From positions 1 to 13,318 of the forward strand of contig JAJZQR010000139.1 in NCBI GenBank assembly GCA_021806765.1: a DNA stretch of 13,318 bases, written 5' to 3'. The position numbers and the translations under genes are program-made. The notes under the pieces are model-generated. The model did not search any database and had not been told where the DNA came from. It saw nothing but the letters and a program-made list of their open reading frames with translations. This document shows positions 1-7,330 of the stretch, piece by piece. Within the stretch, counting starts at the first letter, position 1, and each line of letters starts with the position of its first letter. The DNA is from Chloroflexota bacterium (GTDB lineage: Bacteria; Chloroflexota; UBA6077).

Positions 1-2
1 CC

Positions 3-908
3 ACAGCTGCCCAGGGACAAAGCGGAAGGCGGTCCCGGGAGCGAGGTGAGGGGTCCGGCAATAACGGTCTCACGACCATCGGCCTGATCGGCCAGTTCAC
101 CCTGAGCGGCCCTGGAATCGACACCGTAACCGGCCAAGCGAGCGGCCAACTGGGGACCAACGGCCTCGGCAGCCTCCAACTCACCGATCAGTCGGGGACA
201 GTCCAAATGGATGCCAGCTTCTCCCTGGATAGCAGTGGCGCCTTGCAGTTGGATCTGTCCGGGCAACTGCCCTCACCAGCCCAGTCATCGTCGGCTACCA
301 CCTCGGCCGACGCCCAACCGGTCAATCACACCTTCTGGTACATCGCCCGCGCGGCGGGGCTCAGCGCCTACCTGCTACTGTTCCTGAACGTGGTCCTGGG
401 GTTAGCCGTTCACACCCGCTTTGGGGATGTCCTGATGGCTCGATGGCGCTCCCTGGACCTGCACCAGTTCACGGCGCTGCTGGCTATGGCCTTTCTAGGG
501 CTGCACGCCCTCTCGCTCCTGGGCGATCACTACATCGGCTTCACCCTGAACCAACTGCTGGTGCCGATGGCGTCCTCCTACCGCCCCGTTTGGACGGCCA
601 TGGGCATCATAGGCTTCTATCTCCTGGCCGTGGTAGTGGCAAGCTCCTATCTCCGCCGTTTCGTGAGCTACCGCGCGTGGAGGGTCCTGCACTACCTCAG
701 CTTCGCGGCCTACGTCCTGGCGCTGCTCCACGGGATCTACTCGGGCACCGACAGCAGCCAACTCTGGGCTCGGTTCCTCTACTGGAGCACCGGCACCGTG
801 GTGGCTCTTCTGATGCTGCGCCGCTTCAGCGGCTCCACCAACAACGCCGCCCAAGAGCATCAGCTGCAACAGGTAGGAAGCCGTCACACCTCCAGCAGCG
901 CCCGCTGA
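3..908 (+). CDS. Ferric-reductase-like transmembrane haem protein (5' partial)
   Basis: This is a membrane protein of the ferric reductase/NOX/MsrQ-like type, probably carrying electrons across the membrane through two b haems. The frame is open from base 3 with no stop, so the gene begins outside the window. The first in-frame ATG (207) has no ribosome binding site and sits inside a continuous polar sequence, so it is probably internal. Numbering from that Met, hydrophobic segments lie near residues 43-68, 86-106, 128-148, 159-178 and 188-205. Histidines H86 and H100 (13 residues between) and H162 and H175 (12 between) match the bis-haem spacing of the NOX/ferric reductase family. About 110 Gly/Ser/Gln-rich residues precede the first membrane segment and look like an extracytoplasmic domain or linker. 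There is no FAD or NAD(P) domain after the membrane part, so an electron partner is needed. The haem fold is well supported; the substrate is unknown. Confidence 0.8.
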   Translation, partial: TAAQGQSGRRSRERGEGSGNNGLTTIGLIGQFTLSGPGIDTVTGQASGQLGTNGLGSLQLTDQSGTVQMDASFSLDSSGALQLDLSGQLPSPAQSSSATTSADAQPVNHTFWYIARAAGLSAYLLLFLNVVLGLAVHTRFGDVLMARWRSLDLHQFTALLAMAFLGLHALSLLGDHYIGFTLNQLLVPMASSYRPVWTAMGIIGFYLLAVVVASSYLRRFVSYRAWRVLHYLSFAAYVLALLHGIYSGTDSSQLWARFLYWSTGTVVALLMLRRFSGSTNNAAQEHQLQQVGSRHTSSSAR

Positions 909-977
909 GGGAAAGACGAAGCCTGGCATGGCCGTTGCCCTTGCGTCAAAGACTGGCTGCAATCTGATCCCTCGACT

Positions 978-1005
978 CCTGGAGTGCCACGTTTGGCGCT
1001 CCAGG
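978..1005. terminator. Hairpin between haem protein gene and AI-2E gene
   Basis: Arms 978-988 and 995-1005 form an 11-bp stem, with one G-U pair on the plus-strand RNA, around a 6-nt loop. No T-run follows, so it could be a weak or factor-assisted terminator for the upstream gene, or an RNA-stabilising hairpin. It ends 32 bases before the next start codon. Confidence 0.4.
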
Positions 1006-1037
1006 ACGCACCAGGTAAGTAAGGGCAAAGGCCACGG

Positions 1038-2156
1038 GTGAAAAGGATTTGGCTGGCGGAAGGTCCGCTGCTGAAGGCCGTCGGATTCGGCTTCCTCCTC
1101 TGGGTAATCCTCCTGATCCTGGCTCAGGCCCTCTTCATCCTCATGCTGGTGCTGGTTGCGGTCATCCTGGCGGCCGTCATGATGCCGGTCGTTCAGTTCA
1201 TACGGCGGTTCCAGATCCCTCGACTGGGATGGCGGATACCCAGGTGGATCGGAGTCCTGCTCATCTACCTGGTCGTCGCGGCGCTGCTCGCCTATGTGGG
1301 CGACCGGGTGGCCGCGGCTATAGCCAAAGAACTTTCCGGTCTCCTGGCCTCACTACCCGGCATGGTTCAGGGGTTTCTCCAACAAATCGATCAGTTTCGT
1401 CAGTCCACCGGCCTTGGCCAGCTACTGCCCCCCGCCAGTTCCCTCGTCCAGACGGTCCAATCAGCCGTGGTCTCCCTGATCAGCTCCATCAGTCAAGTGC
1501 AGAGCATCGCCACCTACGTCGTCGAGTCCCTCTTCGGCCTCTTCTTCGTGCTGATCCTGGCGCTGTTCCTCGTGGAGGAGTCGGAGCCGATAGTGGACTT
1601 CTGGGTCTCTCTCTTCTCGCCAGACCTGCGGCCTCGAGTGCGGCAGACAACCAACCATGTGGCCAACAGGGTTGGCCGATGGGTGCTGGGGCAACTGACC
1701 GTAGCCATCATCTCGGGCATAGTGGCGGGGCTCGGGGTGTGGGCCCTGGGTCTGCCCTACCCCTTACTGTTCGGTGTCGGCACCACCCTGCTGGATCTGG
1801 CTCCCATGGTGGGGCCCGCCCTGATGGCCGTCCCGGCCGGCCTGGTGGGGTTATCCCATTCCCCCCTGATAGCAGCGCTGGCCGTGCTGCTGTTCTACGG
1901 GTTGTCCTTCATCGACGGCCACATCCTCACCCCCTTCATCACAGGGCGCTTCGTCCAACTGCGAGTATCCCTGGTCCTCATAGTGGTGCCTATGGGGGCG
2001 ATCCTGTATGGGGTGCTGGGGGCGCTGGTTGCCATCCCTGTAACCGCAGGACTGGTGGTGATAGCCAACGAGGTGCTGCTTCCATGGCTGCGGGCTAGAC
2101 AGGCCAGGGGGCAACAACAGCGAGGGGAGGAGAGGCGTCGGGACCAGGCGGCCTAA
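1038..2156 (+). CDS. AI-2E family transporter (PF01594-type permease)
   Basis: This is a 372-residue polytopic inner-membrane protein of the AI-2E transporter family, whose members include the AI-2 exporter TqsA and Na+/H+ antiporter-like proteins. The substrate cannot be told from sequence. Membrane segments lie at about residues 15-50 (two close together), 69-88, 160-180, 215-238, 240-272, 275-295 and 308-345. The family's C-terminal signature is visible: a DLAPMVGP stretch (253-260), then FIDGHILTPFITGR (291-304), matching the usual IEGNxLTPxIxGK pattern, then the Gly-rich last helix. A soluble region of about 60 residues (93-155) sits where the family has its periplasmic or cytoplasmic loop. 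The start is GTG with a purine-rich but weak site upstream. The C-terminus is a basic Arg/Gln tail. Length is normal for the family. Nothing nearby suggests quorum sensing. Confidence 0.88.
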   Translation: MKRIWLAEGPLLKAVGFGFLLWVILLILAQALFILMLVLVAVILAAVMMPVVQFIRRFQIPRLGWRIPRWIGVLLIYLVVAALLAYVGDRVAAAIAKELSGLLASLPGMVQGFLQQIDQFRQSTGLGQLLPPASSLVQTVQSAVVSLISSISQVQSIATYVVESLFGLFFVLILALFLVEESEPIVDFWVSLFSPDLRPRVRQTTNHVANRVGRWVLGQLTVAIISGIVAGLGVWALGLPYPLLFGVGTTLLDLAPMVGPALMAVPAGLVGLSHSPLIAALAVLLFYGLSFIDGHILTPFITGRFVQLRVSLVLIVVPMGAILYGVLGALVAIPVTAGLVVIANEVLLPWLRARQARGQQQRGEERRRDQAA

Positions 2157-2173
2157 CCCGGACTATTCATCGC

Positions 2174-2271
2174 CCCTGTAGCCACACCCTTTACGGGTGC
2201 GCGTAGCCACATTCGGCATGGCGAAGCTTCACCACGAGGACCGCGCAGGCGTAAAGCCTGCGGCTACAGGG
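2174..2271. repeat. Palindromic intergenic element, about 98 bp
   Basis: The outer ends 2174-2183 and 2262-2271 are a perfect 10-bp inverted repeat. Inside are two small hairpins: 2185-2189 with 2195-2199 (loop TTTAC), and 2244-2250 with 2256-2262 (loop GTAAA). The motif GTAGCC recurs a third time at 2203-2208. The organisation resembles REP/MITE-like intergenic elements. It lies in the gap between two convergent genes (2157-2422), which holds no coding sequence that I can support. Confidence 0.5.
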
Positions 2272-2370
2272 TGTCTTACCTGCCTCGCGCTGCCGTGAAC
2301 AATCCGGGCTAATGAAGCGGTAAGCCGGTGTTCAGCCGCCGGTAGCGGCTCACCGCCAGCGAGAGTTCAC

Positions 2371-2402
2371 AAAAGGGGCAGCGAAGACCGTCCGCTGCCC
2401 CT
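2371..2402 (-). terminator. Rho-independent terminator of the PepSY gene
   Basis: Read on the minus strand, arm 2402-2393 pairs perfectly with arm 2383-2374 (10 bp, GC-rich) around a 9-nt loop. The 3' arm runs into four Ts at 2374-2371. It lies about 20 bases after the stop codon of the minus-strand PepSY gene. Confidence 0.75.
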
Positions 2403-2422
2403 CTCACCTCGTCCGAGAAGGT

Positions 2423-3298
2423 CTACTCCTGGAAGTCCTTGTCGTCGATGAAGGTGCCGTGCCAGGTGTGAAGCCAGACCTGGCCGGTGTAGCCGTTCAC
2501 GCTCAGCATCCCGGTGGTCTTGCCGTCCTTTTCGGTGTCCAGGGTGTAGTAGCCGTAGAAGGTCTCAGGATCCTTGGCGGTGGTCCCGGGGAGAGCCTGG
2601 GCCAGGTAGTCGTTGGCCGCCTGCACGGCCTGGTCGGGGTTCACCGGCATATCGGCCGTGGGAGCGTTGTTGCCACCCCACCCCCAGCCGAAGCGCCCGC
2701 CCATCATCCCTCCGAAGCCGCCCATGTGGCCGTACTTGGTGTTCCACATCATGTTGGGCCCTATCTCGGGGGAAACGGCGCCGCTGTAGGGATCCACCAG
2801 CAGCTCGATGGCATTGACCCCGGTGTCCTTCTCCTTGAAGCCGGCGTAGAAGTTGTTGTCGAACTGCATTATCTCGCTGAGCACCAGGCCCTGGTACCCG
2901 CTATTCGCCACATACTGGCGGACCGACTGCTCGGCCTGGTCCATGGAGATGGGGTTGCCGCTGGGCTGTCCCTGGTTCCACCAGCCACCCATCATCCCTC
3001 CGAAGCCATCACCGAAACCGCCCATCATCCCACCGGGGCCCCAGCCCCCTCGAGGGCCAGCCCCCCAACCTGGACCCGGCGCCTGGGGGTTGTTCCCAGT
3101 CTGGCCGCCGAGGCCGTTGTAGCCACCGTAACCGCCACGACCCATCATGCCGCCGGGGCCGTACCCTCCGCCCATCATGCCGCCACGCCCGAAGCCCCAG
3201 TCCGGTCCCGCCACCTGGGCGAAGACCGAGCCTGCCGCCAGCGCGACCAGAGCGGCCACTATCGCCACCACGGTTCCCAGTATCGCTATCCGCTTCAT
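2423..3298 (-). CDS. Secreted PepSY-like protein with GGMMG repeats
   Basis: This is a predicted exported protein of 291 residues. The start chosen is the ATG at 3298, because AAGGAG lies a few bases upstream and a clear signal peptide follows: Lys-Arg, a hydrophobic core at residues 4-23, and a likely cut after SVFA at residue 27. An upstream in-frame ATG at 3340 would bury the signal. Residues 30-110 are Gly/Trp/Tyr/Met-rich with GGMMG motifs near 39, 49, 89 and 100; a fifth is near 197. Two PepSY-like units follow at about 117-178 and 218-281; each has a D-Q-A helix start and ends in a strand pair with Y-(S/T)-G-(A/Q)-V. PepSY domains often inhibit proteases or bind ligands outside the cytoplasm. 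The Met-rich loops could bind copper or another soft metal, but that is a guess. Its promoter carries an 11-bp-spaced repeat array (3383-3422). The fold call is moderate and the function unknown. Confidence 0.72.
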   Translation of the reverse strand: MKRIAILGTVVAIVAALVALAAGSVFAQVAGPDWGFGRGGMMGGGYGPGGMMGRGGYGGYNGLGGQTGNNPQAPGPGWGAGPRGGWGPGGMMGGFGDGFGGMMGGWWNQGQPSGNPISMDQAEQSVRQYVANSGYQGLVLSEIMQFDNNFYAGFKEKDTGVNAIELLVDPYSGAVSPEIGPNMMWNTKYGHMGGFGGMMGGRFGWGWGGNNAPTADMPVNPDQAVQAANDYLAQALPGTTAKDPETFYGYYTLDTEKDGKTTGMLSVNGYTGQVWLHTWHGTFIDDKDFQE

Positions 3299-3367
3299 GG
3301 AGTATCTCCTTCCTACCCAGCGAGCAGGGCCCCTTTCCAAAGCGCCCCGCGTCCTTATCTAGGGAGA

Positions 3368-3422
3368 ATATTATCCTCAGGATGTGAAGATCCCGTGAAG
3401 GTGGTGTGCGGAGAGCGTGAAG
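3368..3422 (-). promoter_or_regulatory. Pho-box-like operator and promoter of the PepSY gene
   Basis: On the minus strand, heptamers start every 11 bases: CTTCACG (3422-3416), CCGCACA (3411-3405), CTTCACG (3400-3394) and CTTCACA (3389-3383). A -10-like TAATAT occupies 3373-3368; the overlapping GATAAT at 3375-3370 is an alternative. The TAATAT begins 16 bases after the start of the last heptamer. The 7+4 periodicity is that of PhoB/PhoP/OmpR-family binding sites. The repeats are read directly from the sequence; binding is inferred. Confidence 0.6.
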
Positions 3423-3437
3423 CCGCTCAGAAATCGT

Positions 3438-3589
3438 AGGGCAGGGCGCCCTGCCCTGCCGCCCGGCCAACCATCGCCCTCCGGGCGGCAGGGACACAGT
3501 GCCCCGCCCTTCGTCGGAATCGAAAGGGGCGGCGTGTGCGCCGCCCCTCATGGACGCTCTTACGCAGGGGCGCACGGCCGTGCGCCCCT
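3438..3589. repeat. Cluster of four GC-rich palindromes
   Basis: Four hairpins stand in a row in the gap between two minus-strand genes. They are a perfect 20-bp palindrome at 3438-3457; a 13-bp perfect stem 3454-3466/3481-3493 with a 14-nt loop, overlapping the first; a 10-bp stem 3525-3534/3539-3548 with loop TGTG; and a perfect 24-bp palindrome at 3566-3589. The last lies just past the stop codon of the oxidoreductase (minus strand) and could terminate it, though without a T-run. Together with the operator array beside it, this cluster fills the 301-bp gap 3299-3599. Confidence 0.6.
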
Positions 3590-3599
3590 ACCTCTCCTG

Positions 3600-6500
3600 T
3601 TACTTCTTGTTCCTCAGGTAATCGGTCATGATGGGCGCGATCCTGGGGGCCGCCTCGGGAACCATCGGCGGCATGATCTTCGCCATCACCTTGGGGAGCA
3701 GATCCGGCAGCATCTCCTCCATGGCAGGAGGCATGTCCGGGATCATCTCCTTCATCAGGTCGATCACCCTGGGCATCAACTTCGGCAGCATCCCCGGCAG
3801 CATGGACGGCATCATGGAGGGCATCATCTTCTCCATGGCCGCCAGGGTGGGCTCCTGGATGACGCCTGGCATCGCCGCGACGCTGTTCATAGCCTTCTGC
3901 ATCATCCCAGGCATCGCGTCCATCATCTCGGGCATCATCTGCCCCATCATCTCCACCATGCCCTCCACGGTCATGGCGGCAATCGCCTTCTCGAAGACCC
4001 CCCACATGTACTGGACGTTGTCCCGGGAGTCGTTCACCTCGTAGCCCAGGGCCTCGGCCACCACATCGGTGAAGTCCAGGATCGGGATGTCCTGGCCATT
4101 CTTCTTGGCGCCCACCCGCAACTGCACCTCGCAGCAGGGGCAGGTGGTCAGGATGGCGTCGGCCCCGATCTCCACCCCCTCGGCAACGCGATCGTGGGCA
4201 ATCCGGTTGGACACTACCGGATCGCTGATCCGGGTGAGGACGCTCCCGCAGCAGAGACCGTTCTCCCGGTTGTGGGCCATATCCTGGTACTCCACGCCCG
4301 GGATCGCCTTGATCACGTCCCTGGGGGCCTCGTAGATACCGCCGTGGCGGCCGATGTGACAGGGATCGTGCCAGGTCAGCTTCTGAGGGATCTCCTTCTT
4401 GAAGTGGAGCTTACCATCCTTGATCAGGTCGGCCGTTATCTCGCTGATGTGCACGGGCTCCAGGTCGTAGTCGATGCCGAACTGGGGCGCCCAGTGGCGG
4501 TAGTAGTGGCTGAAGGCCACCCAGCAGCCGGGGCAGGAGATCACCAGCTTCTTGACGCCGTGGGCCTTCAATTGCTCCACGTTGTGGCGCATCGCCATCT
4601 CGAAGTCTTCGACCTTCCCCGCCGTGAGGAAGGGCACTCCGCAGCAAGCCTCATCCTTGGCCAGGTAGGTGAACTTGACCCCACCCTCCTTGAGGATGTG
4701 GACGGCGTTCTCGGCTATGTCCGACTCCACGTAGGAGGCGGTGCAGCCGGCCCAGTAGCCGATCTCCGCCTGCTCCTCATAGGTGGCGTCCTTCGGGAAC
4801 CAGGCGTCCCGATCCTTGCGGTCGGCGGCCCAGATGTTCAGCTCGGACTCGAAGCTAGCCCCCATCATCTCGAATGCAGGGAAGGTCTGGTGGTGCTGCT
4901 CGTACACCAGCAGCTTGCGCATGTCATCCCACCGACCCTGGATGGGAATGCTCACCTGGCACACCGCGTCGCACCGCTTGCAGGTGGTGCACTGGAGGAA
5001 GTTGTCCACCATCTTCTGGTCGAACTCCACCTTGCCCTGGGCGTACTTCCTCAGGAAGAACCATTTGCCCCTGGGCGAGGCGCTCTCCCAGTACTTGCCG
5101 TTGTAGAGGGTGCAGACGTCCCGGCAGTAGCCGCACTGGGCACAGGCGAAGGCATCGAAGGCCAGGTTCTCGGCCAGGTTCTTCTTCATGTGCGGCTTGT
5201 CGCCCAGCAGCTTCTCCGCCAGCCCCATGATCGGCTCCGCCACCTTGGCCGCCGCCATAGCCGTCCGGATCAGAACGGGATTGCCGGTATCCGAGAGGAT
5301 CTTCCCGGGGTTCATCAGATTCTTCGGGTCGTGCAGCTTCTTGTAGGCGGATAGCCGCGATATCTTCTCCTTGCCCAGGGCCGACTCGGCCTGGTCGGTG
5401 AAGTAGAGGCCCACCGAGTAGGGGCGACCGCCGTTCCTCTCGATGATGCCCAGCATGGTGAGCGACTTGCTGAAGCCGATCATGTAGGACCCGGTCCGCT
5501 CGTCCTCCAGGAGGAAGCAGAGGAGGGTGATCTCGTCGGGACCCACCAGATGGCCCTCGATAGCGATCCCCTGCAGTTTCTCGGAGGCCTCGGCCACCAC
5601 CTTGGCCAGGCCTGACACCGGCAGGATGCCCTCGCTGGGGACCAGGGAGGGACCCAGTCGCTTCATCCGCATGGGGTAGAAGCGCTCGTCCCACTCGTGC
5701 CTGGCCACCTGGTCGGGCTGGATCTCGGCACCGTGGGAGGTGAGGATCTGGGTCAGCCTCTCGGCGACCTGGGCAGACCGGGAAGAGGGGTAGACGAAGG
5801 TGACAAGGTGCCGTCCTCGAGGCATCCGCACGGTGTGGTCGGCCGAACCGTGGCCGTTCCCATGGCCGTTGCCGTTCTGGCTGAGGGCCAGCGCCTCCTC
5901 CTTGCTCCGCACGAACTCCGCCGTGGAGACGGATACGTGCCACAGGGGAAGCTTCTCGGCCTTGATGGCCGCTAGCGCAGCCGCCAGATCCTCCAGCCTG
6001 GCGAAGGCCGCCGCCACGATGTTCTGGTCTTCCAGCGGGCGGGTAAGCAGAGTGGCCTCGACTATCAGTCCGGTGATACCTTCGGCCCGGTTGACCAGAT
6101 CCAGCTCGCCGCCGGACAGCTTTTTGAGTTCGCCCTCCGGGGTAATGAGGGTTACCGACACCACGTTGTCGCCGATAAAGCCGTACTCGTAGCTACCGAT
6201 GCCGGCGCCGCCCTCGCCGATCCAGCCGCCAACTGTCGATCCCGGGGCGCTGGTAGGATAGAGCCGCAGCATCAGGCCGTGGCGGATCAACGACTCCTCG
6301 AGCCGTGCCCACACCACGCCCGGCTCCACGGTCACGGTGCCGGCGTCGGTATCGACGGCCACGATCCCCTTCATCCAGGACATGTCCACGACGATGCCGC
6401 TCTTGGCGGGCACTGCCCCGCCGTACCCGGTGGTAGCGGCTCCTCTGGGAACCAGGGGAACGGAGTGCTCCCTGGAAAGGCGAACGAGGAACTGGACCTC

Positions 6501-6668
6501 CTCCACGGTGCGGGGCTGAACGACCGCCTCGGGAACGTTATCGATCAGCATCTCCACGGCTTCGGGCAGACTCGCCACGTCGTGGCCGTAGATGAGGCGC
6601 TCGGTCTTCTCGAAGGTTACCCGGTCTCCGAAGCGCTTCCTTAGCTCGGCTGCCACCAGTGCTTCCAT
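3600..6668 (-). CDS. FAD-binding and (Fe-S)-binding oxidoreductase, GlcD-GlcF/Hdr-like fusion with Met-rich tail
   Basis: This is a 1022-residue flavin/iron-sulfur dehydrogenase, probably oxidising a 2-hydroxy acid (D-lactate or glycolate type) and passing electrons through clusters to a membrane carrier. Domains in order: a FAD_binding_4 (PCMH-type) domain at about 45-210, with PRGAATTGYGG (75-85) and the Gly-rich stretch near 147-159; an FAD-oxidase C-terminal domain at about 215-455, containing a GNGHGNGHG loop (266-274) and ending in the family-typical DPKNLMNPGKI (447-457); two 4Fe-4S motifs, CAQCGYCRDVC (509-519) and CTTCKRCDAVC (560-570); then two heterodisulfide-reductase-like CCG domains with CC at 675-676 and CPGC at 712-715, and CC at 806-807 and CPCC at 843-846. 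Residues from about 893 on are a tail with roughly 30 methionines and many prolines. All cofactor motifs look intact. It is monocistronic and divergent from the UxaA pair. The exact substrate is unknown. Confidence 0.88.
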   Translation of the reverse strand: MEALVAAELRKRFGDRVTFEKTERLIYGHDVASLPEAVEMLIDNVPEAVVQPRTVEEVQFLVRLSREHSVPLVPRGAATTGYGGAVPAKSGIVVDMSWMKGIVAVDTDAGTVTVEPGVVWARLEESLIRHGLMLRLYPTSAPGSTVGGWIGEGGAGIGSYEYGFIGDNVVSVTLITPEGELKKLSGGELDLVNRAEGITGLIVEATLLTRPLEDQNIVAAAFARLEDLAAALAAIKAEKLPLWHVSVSTAEFVRSKEEALALSQNGNGHGNGHGSADHTVRMPRGRHLVTFVYPSSRSAQVAERLTQILTSHGAEIQPDQVARHEWDERFYPMRMKRLGPSLVPSEGILPVSGLAKVVAEASEKLQGIAIEGHLVGPDEITLLCFLLEDERTGSYMIGFSKSLTMLGIIERNGGRPYSVGLYFTDQAESALGKEKISRLSAYKKLHDPKNLMNPGKILSDTGNPVLIRTAMAAAKVAEPIMGLAEKLLGDKPHMKKNLAENLAFDAFACAQCGYCRDVCTLYNGKYWESASPRGKWFFLRKYAQGKVEFDQKMVDNFLQCTTCKRCDAVCQVSIPIQGRWDDMRKLLVYEQHHQTFPAFEMMGASFESELNIWAADRKDRDAWFPKDATYEEQAEIGYWAGCTASYVESDIAENAVHILKEGGVKFTYLAKDEACCGVPFLTAGKVEDFEMAMRHNVEQLKAHGVKKLVISCPGCWVAFSHYYRHWAPQFGIDYDLEPVHISEITADLIKDGKLHFKKEIPQKLTWHDPCHIGRHGGIYEAPRDVIKAIPGVEYQDMAHNRENGLCCGSVLTRISDPVVSNRIAHDRVAEGVEIGADAILTTCPCCEVQLRVGAKKNGQDIPILDFTDVVAEALGYEVNDSRDNVQYMWGVFEKAIAAMTVEGMVEMMGQMMPEMMDAMPGMMQKAMNSVAAMPGVIQEPTLAAMEKMMPSMMPSMLPGMLPKLMPRVIDLMKEMIPDMPPAMEEMLPDLLPKVMAKIMPPMVPEAAPRIAPIMTDYLRNKK

Positions 6669-6817
6669 AGCTCTTGGTTTCTCCCTCTCCGGCTATCCCA
6701 GCTATCAAAGAAAACTCGGCCAGAAAACGGCTGCGCGGCGGTCATCGCTGCGCCTGGTGAATGCCAGCCGTCAGCACTCACCCTCGCAAGGGGTACCCTA
6801 CCCCCCTACGGCATCGC

Positions 6818-6846
6818 ACTTTACGGCACAAACCGGCCTCTGTCAA
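6818..6846 (-). promoter_or_regulatory. Sigma70-like promoter of the oxidoreductase gene
   Basis: On the minus strand a perfect -35 TTGACA (6846-6841) is followed after exactly 17 bp by TAAAGT (6823-6818) as the -10. Transcription would start near 6811, about 140 nt upstream of the ATG at 6668. Confidence 0.55.
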
Positions 6847-6955
6847 GCCTTTTGGGCCGAATCTCGCTCCAGGTTTCACGAAATCAGGGGATCCCCCGAG
6901 GTAGCGCGCCGCTGAAGCCGTCGGGCTGCCACCGCCACCTTCCCCGTGTCGGGGG

Positions 6956-6985
6956 TTGGGGGAAAGGGGCCTGCCGTCATATACT
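6956..6985 (+). promoter_or_regulatory. Probable promoter of the UxaA pair
   Basis: TATACT at 6980-6985 is a good -10. TTGGGG at 6956-6961, 18 bp upstream, is a poor -35. The start codon at 7022 would then be about 30 nt from the transcription start, with AGGAGGGAGG between. The -35 match is weak. Confidence 0.4.
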
Positions 6986-7021
6986 GTCCCCATCCAACCA
7001 CCAGGAGGGAGGCAGACACCG

Positions 7022-7330
7022 ATGCCAGGCAGACGGGCGCTGATCATGCACCCTTCGGACAACGTGGCCACGGCCGTGGAGGAGATCCAACCCGGCGAGG
7101 AGGTAGCGATCCCCGTCGGCAAGGAAACCCTTACCCTCCAGGCCATCGAGACCATCCCCTTTGGCTTCAAGATCGCCCTCCAGGATATTCCTCAGGGGGA
7201 GATCATCCGGAAGTACGGCGAGGCTATCGGCAAGGCCAGCGCCCCCATCGCCAAGGGGGCCATGATCCACATCCACAACCTGGAGGGCACCCGAGGCCGA
7301 GGTGACCTGGAGAGGAGGGCAACCCCATGA
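7022..7330 (+). CDS. UxaA family small subunit (SAF domain)
   Basis: This 102-residue protein corresponds to the N-terminal SAF domain of altronate/galactarate dehydratases (UxaA, GarD) and to the small subunit of two-gene relatives such as sulfolactate sulfo-lyase (SuyA). It should bind the large subunit encoded immediately downstream. The start at 7022 is chosen because AGGAGGGAGG lies 9-12 bases upstream and the protein then opens in the usual way with ALIMHPSDNVATA (6-18). Family features follow: the FKIAL stretch (49-53), KYGEAIG (64-70), and HIHNLEGTRGRGDL (83-96), the latter resembling the linker that joins this domain to the catalytic part in fused enzymes. One oddity: position 49 is Phe where many members have His (GHK). 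Its stop overlaps the start of the next gene as ATGA, implying translational coupling. Confidence 0.85.
   Translation: MPGRRALIMHPSDNVATAVEEIQPGEEVAIPVGKETLTLQAIETIPFGFKIALQDIPQGEIIRKYGEAIGKASAPIAKGAMIHIHNLEGTRGRGDLERRATP

Larger units (their letters stand above)
6669..7021. other. Divergent promoter region, 353 bp without a gene
   Basis: This gap separates the minus-strand oxidoreductase from the plus-strand UxaA pair and should hold promoters for both. I see a sigma70-like promoter on each strand, listed separately. The minus-strand leader would be about 140 nt and contains a small GGGGTA/TACCCC hairpin (6787-6801 region). I could not match it to a known riboswitch class, and saw no 11-bp repeat array like those at the three regulated promoters. 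Confidence 0.5.

Noticed and set aside
207..908. Full-length 233-residue ferric reductase starting at ATG 207
   Set aside because: No ribosome binding site precedes this ATG and the frame stays open for 68 codons upstream with composition like the following residues, so the gene is taken as 5' partial.
2459..3439. 326-codon open frame on the plus strand opposite the PepSY gene
   Set aside because: The minus-strand gene has a signal peptide, a strong ribosome binding site and a terminator; the plus-strand frame has none of these and reads as low-complexity antisense.
3417..5354. Long 645-codon open frame on the plus strand, rich in His and Gly
   Set aside because: It lies antisense to the oxidoreductase, whose motifs and domains are unmistakable. 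The His/Gly richness mirrors Met/Pro codons on the other strand.
6669..6811. Structured leader or riboswitch before the oxidoreductase
   Set aside because: Only a small hairpin is evident; no recognised aptamer motif or terminator/antiterminator pair could be seen.
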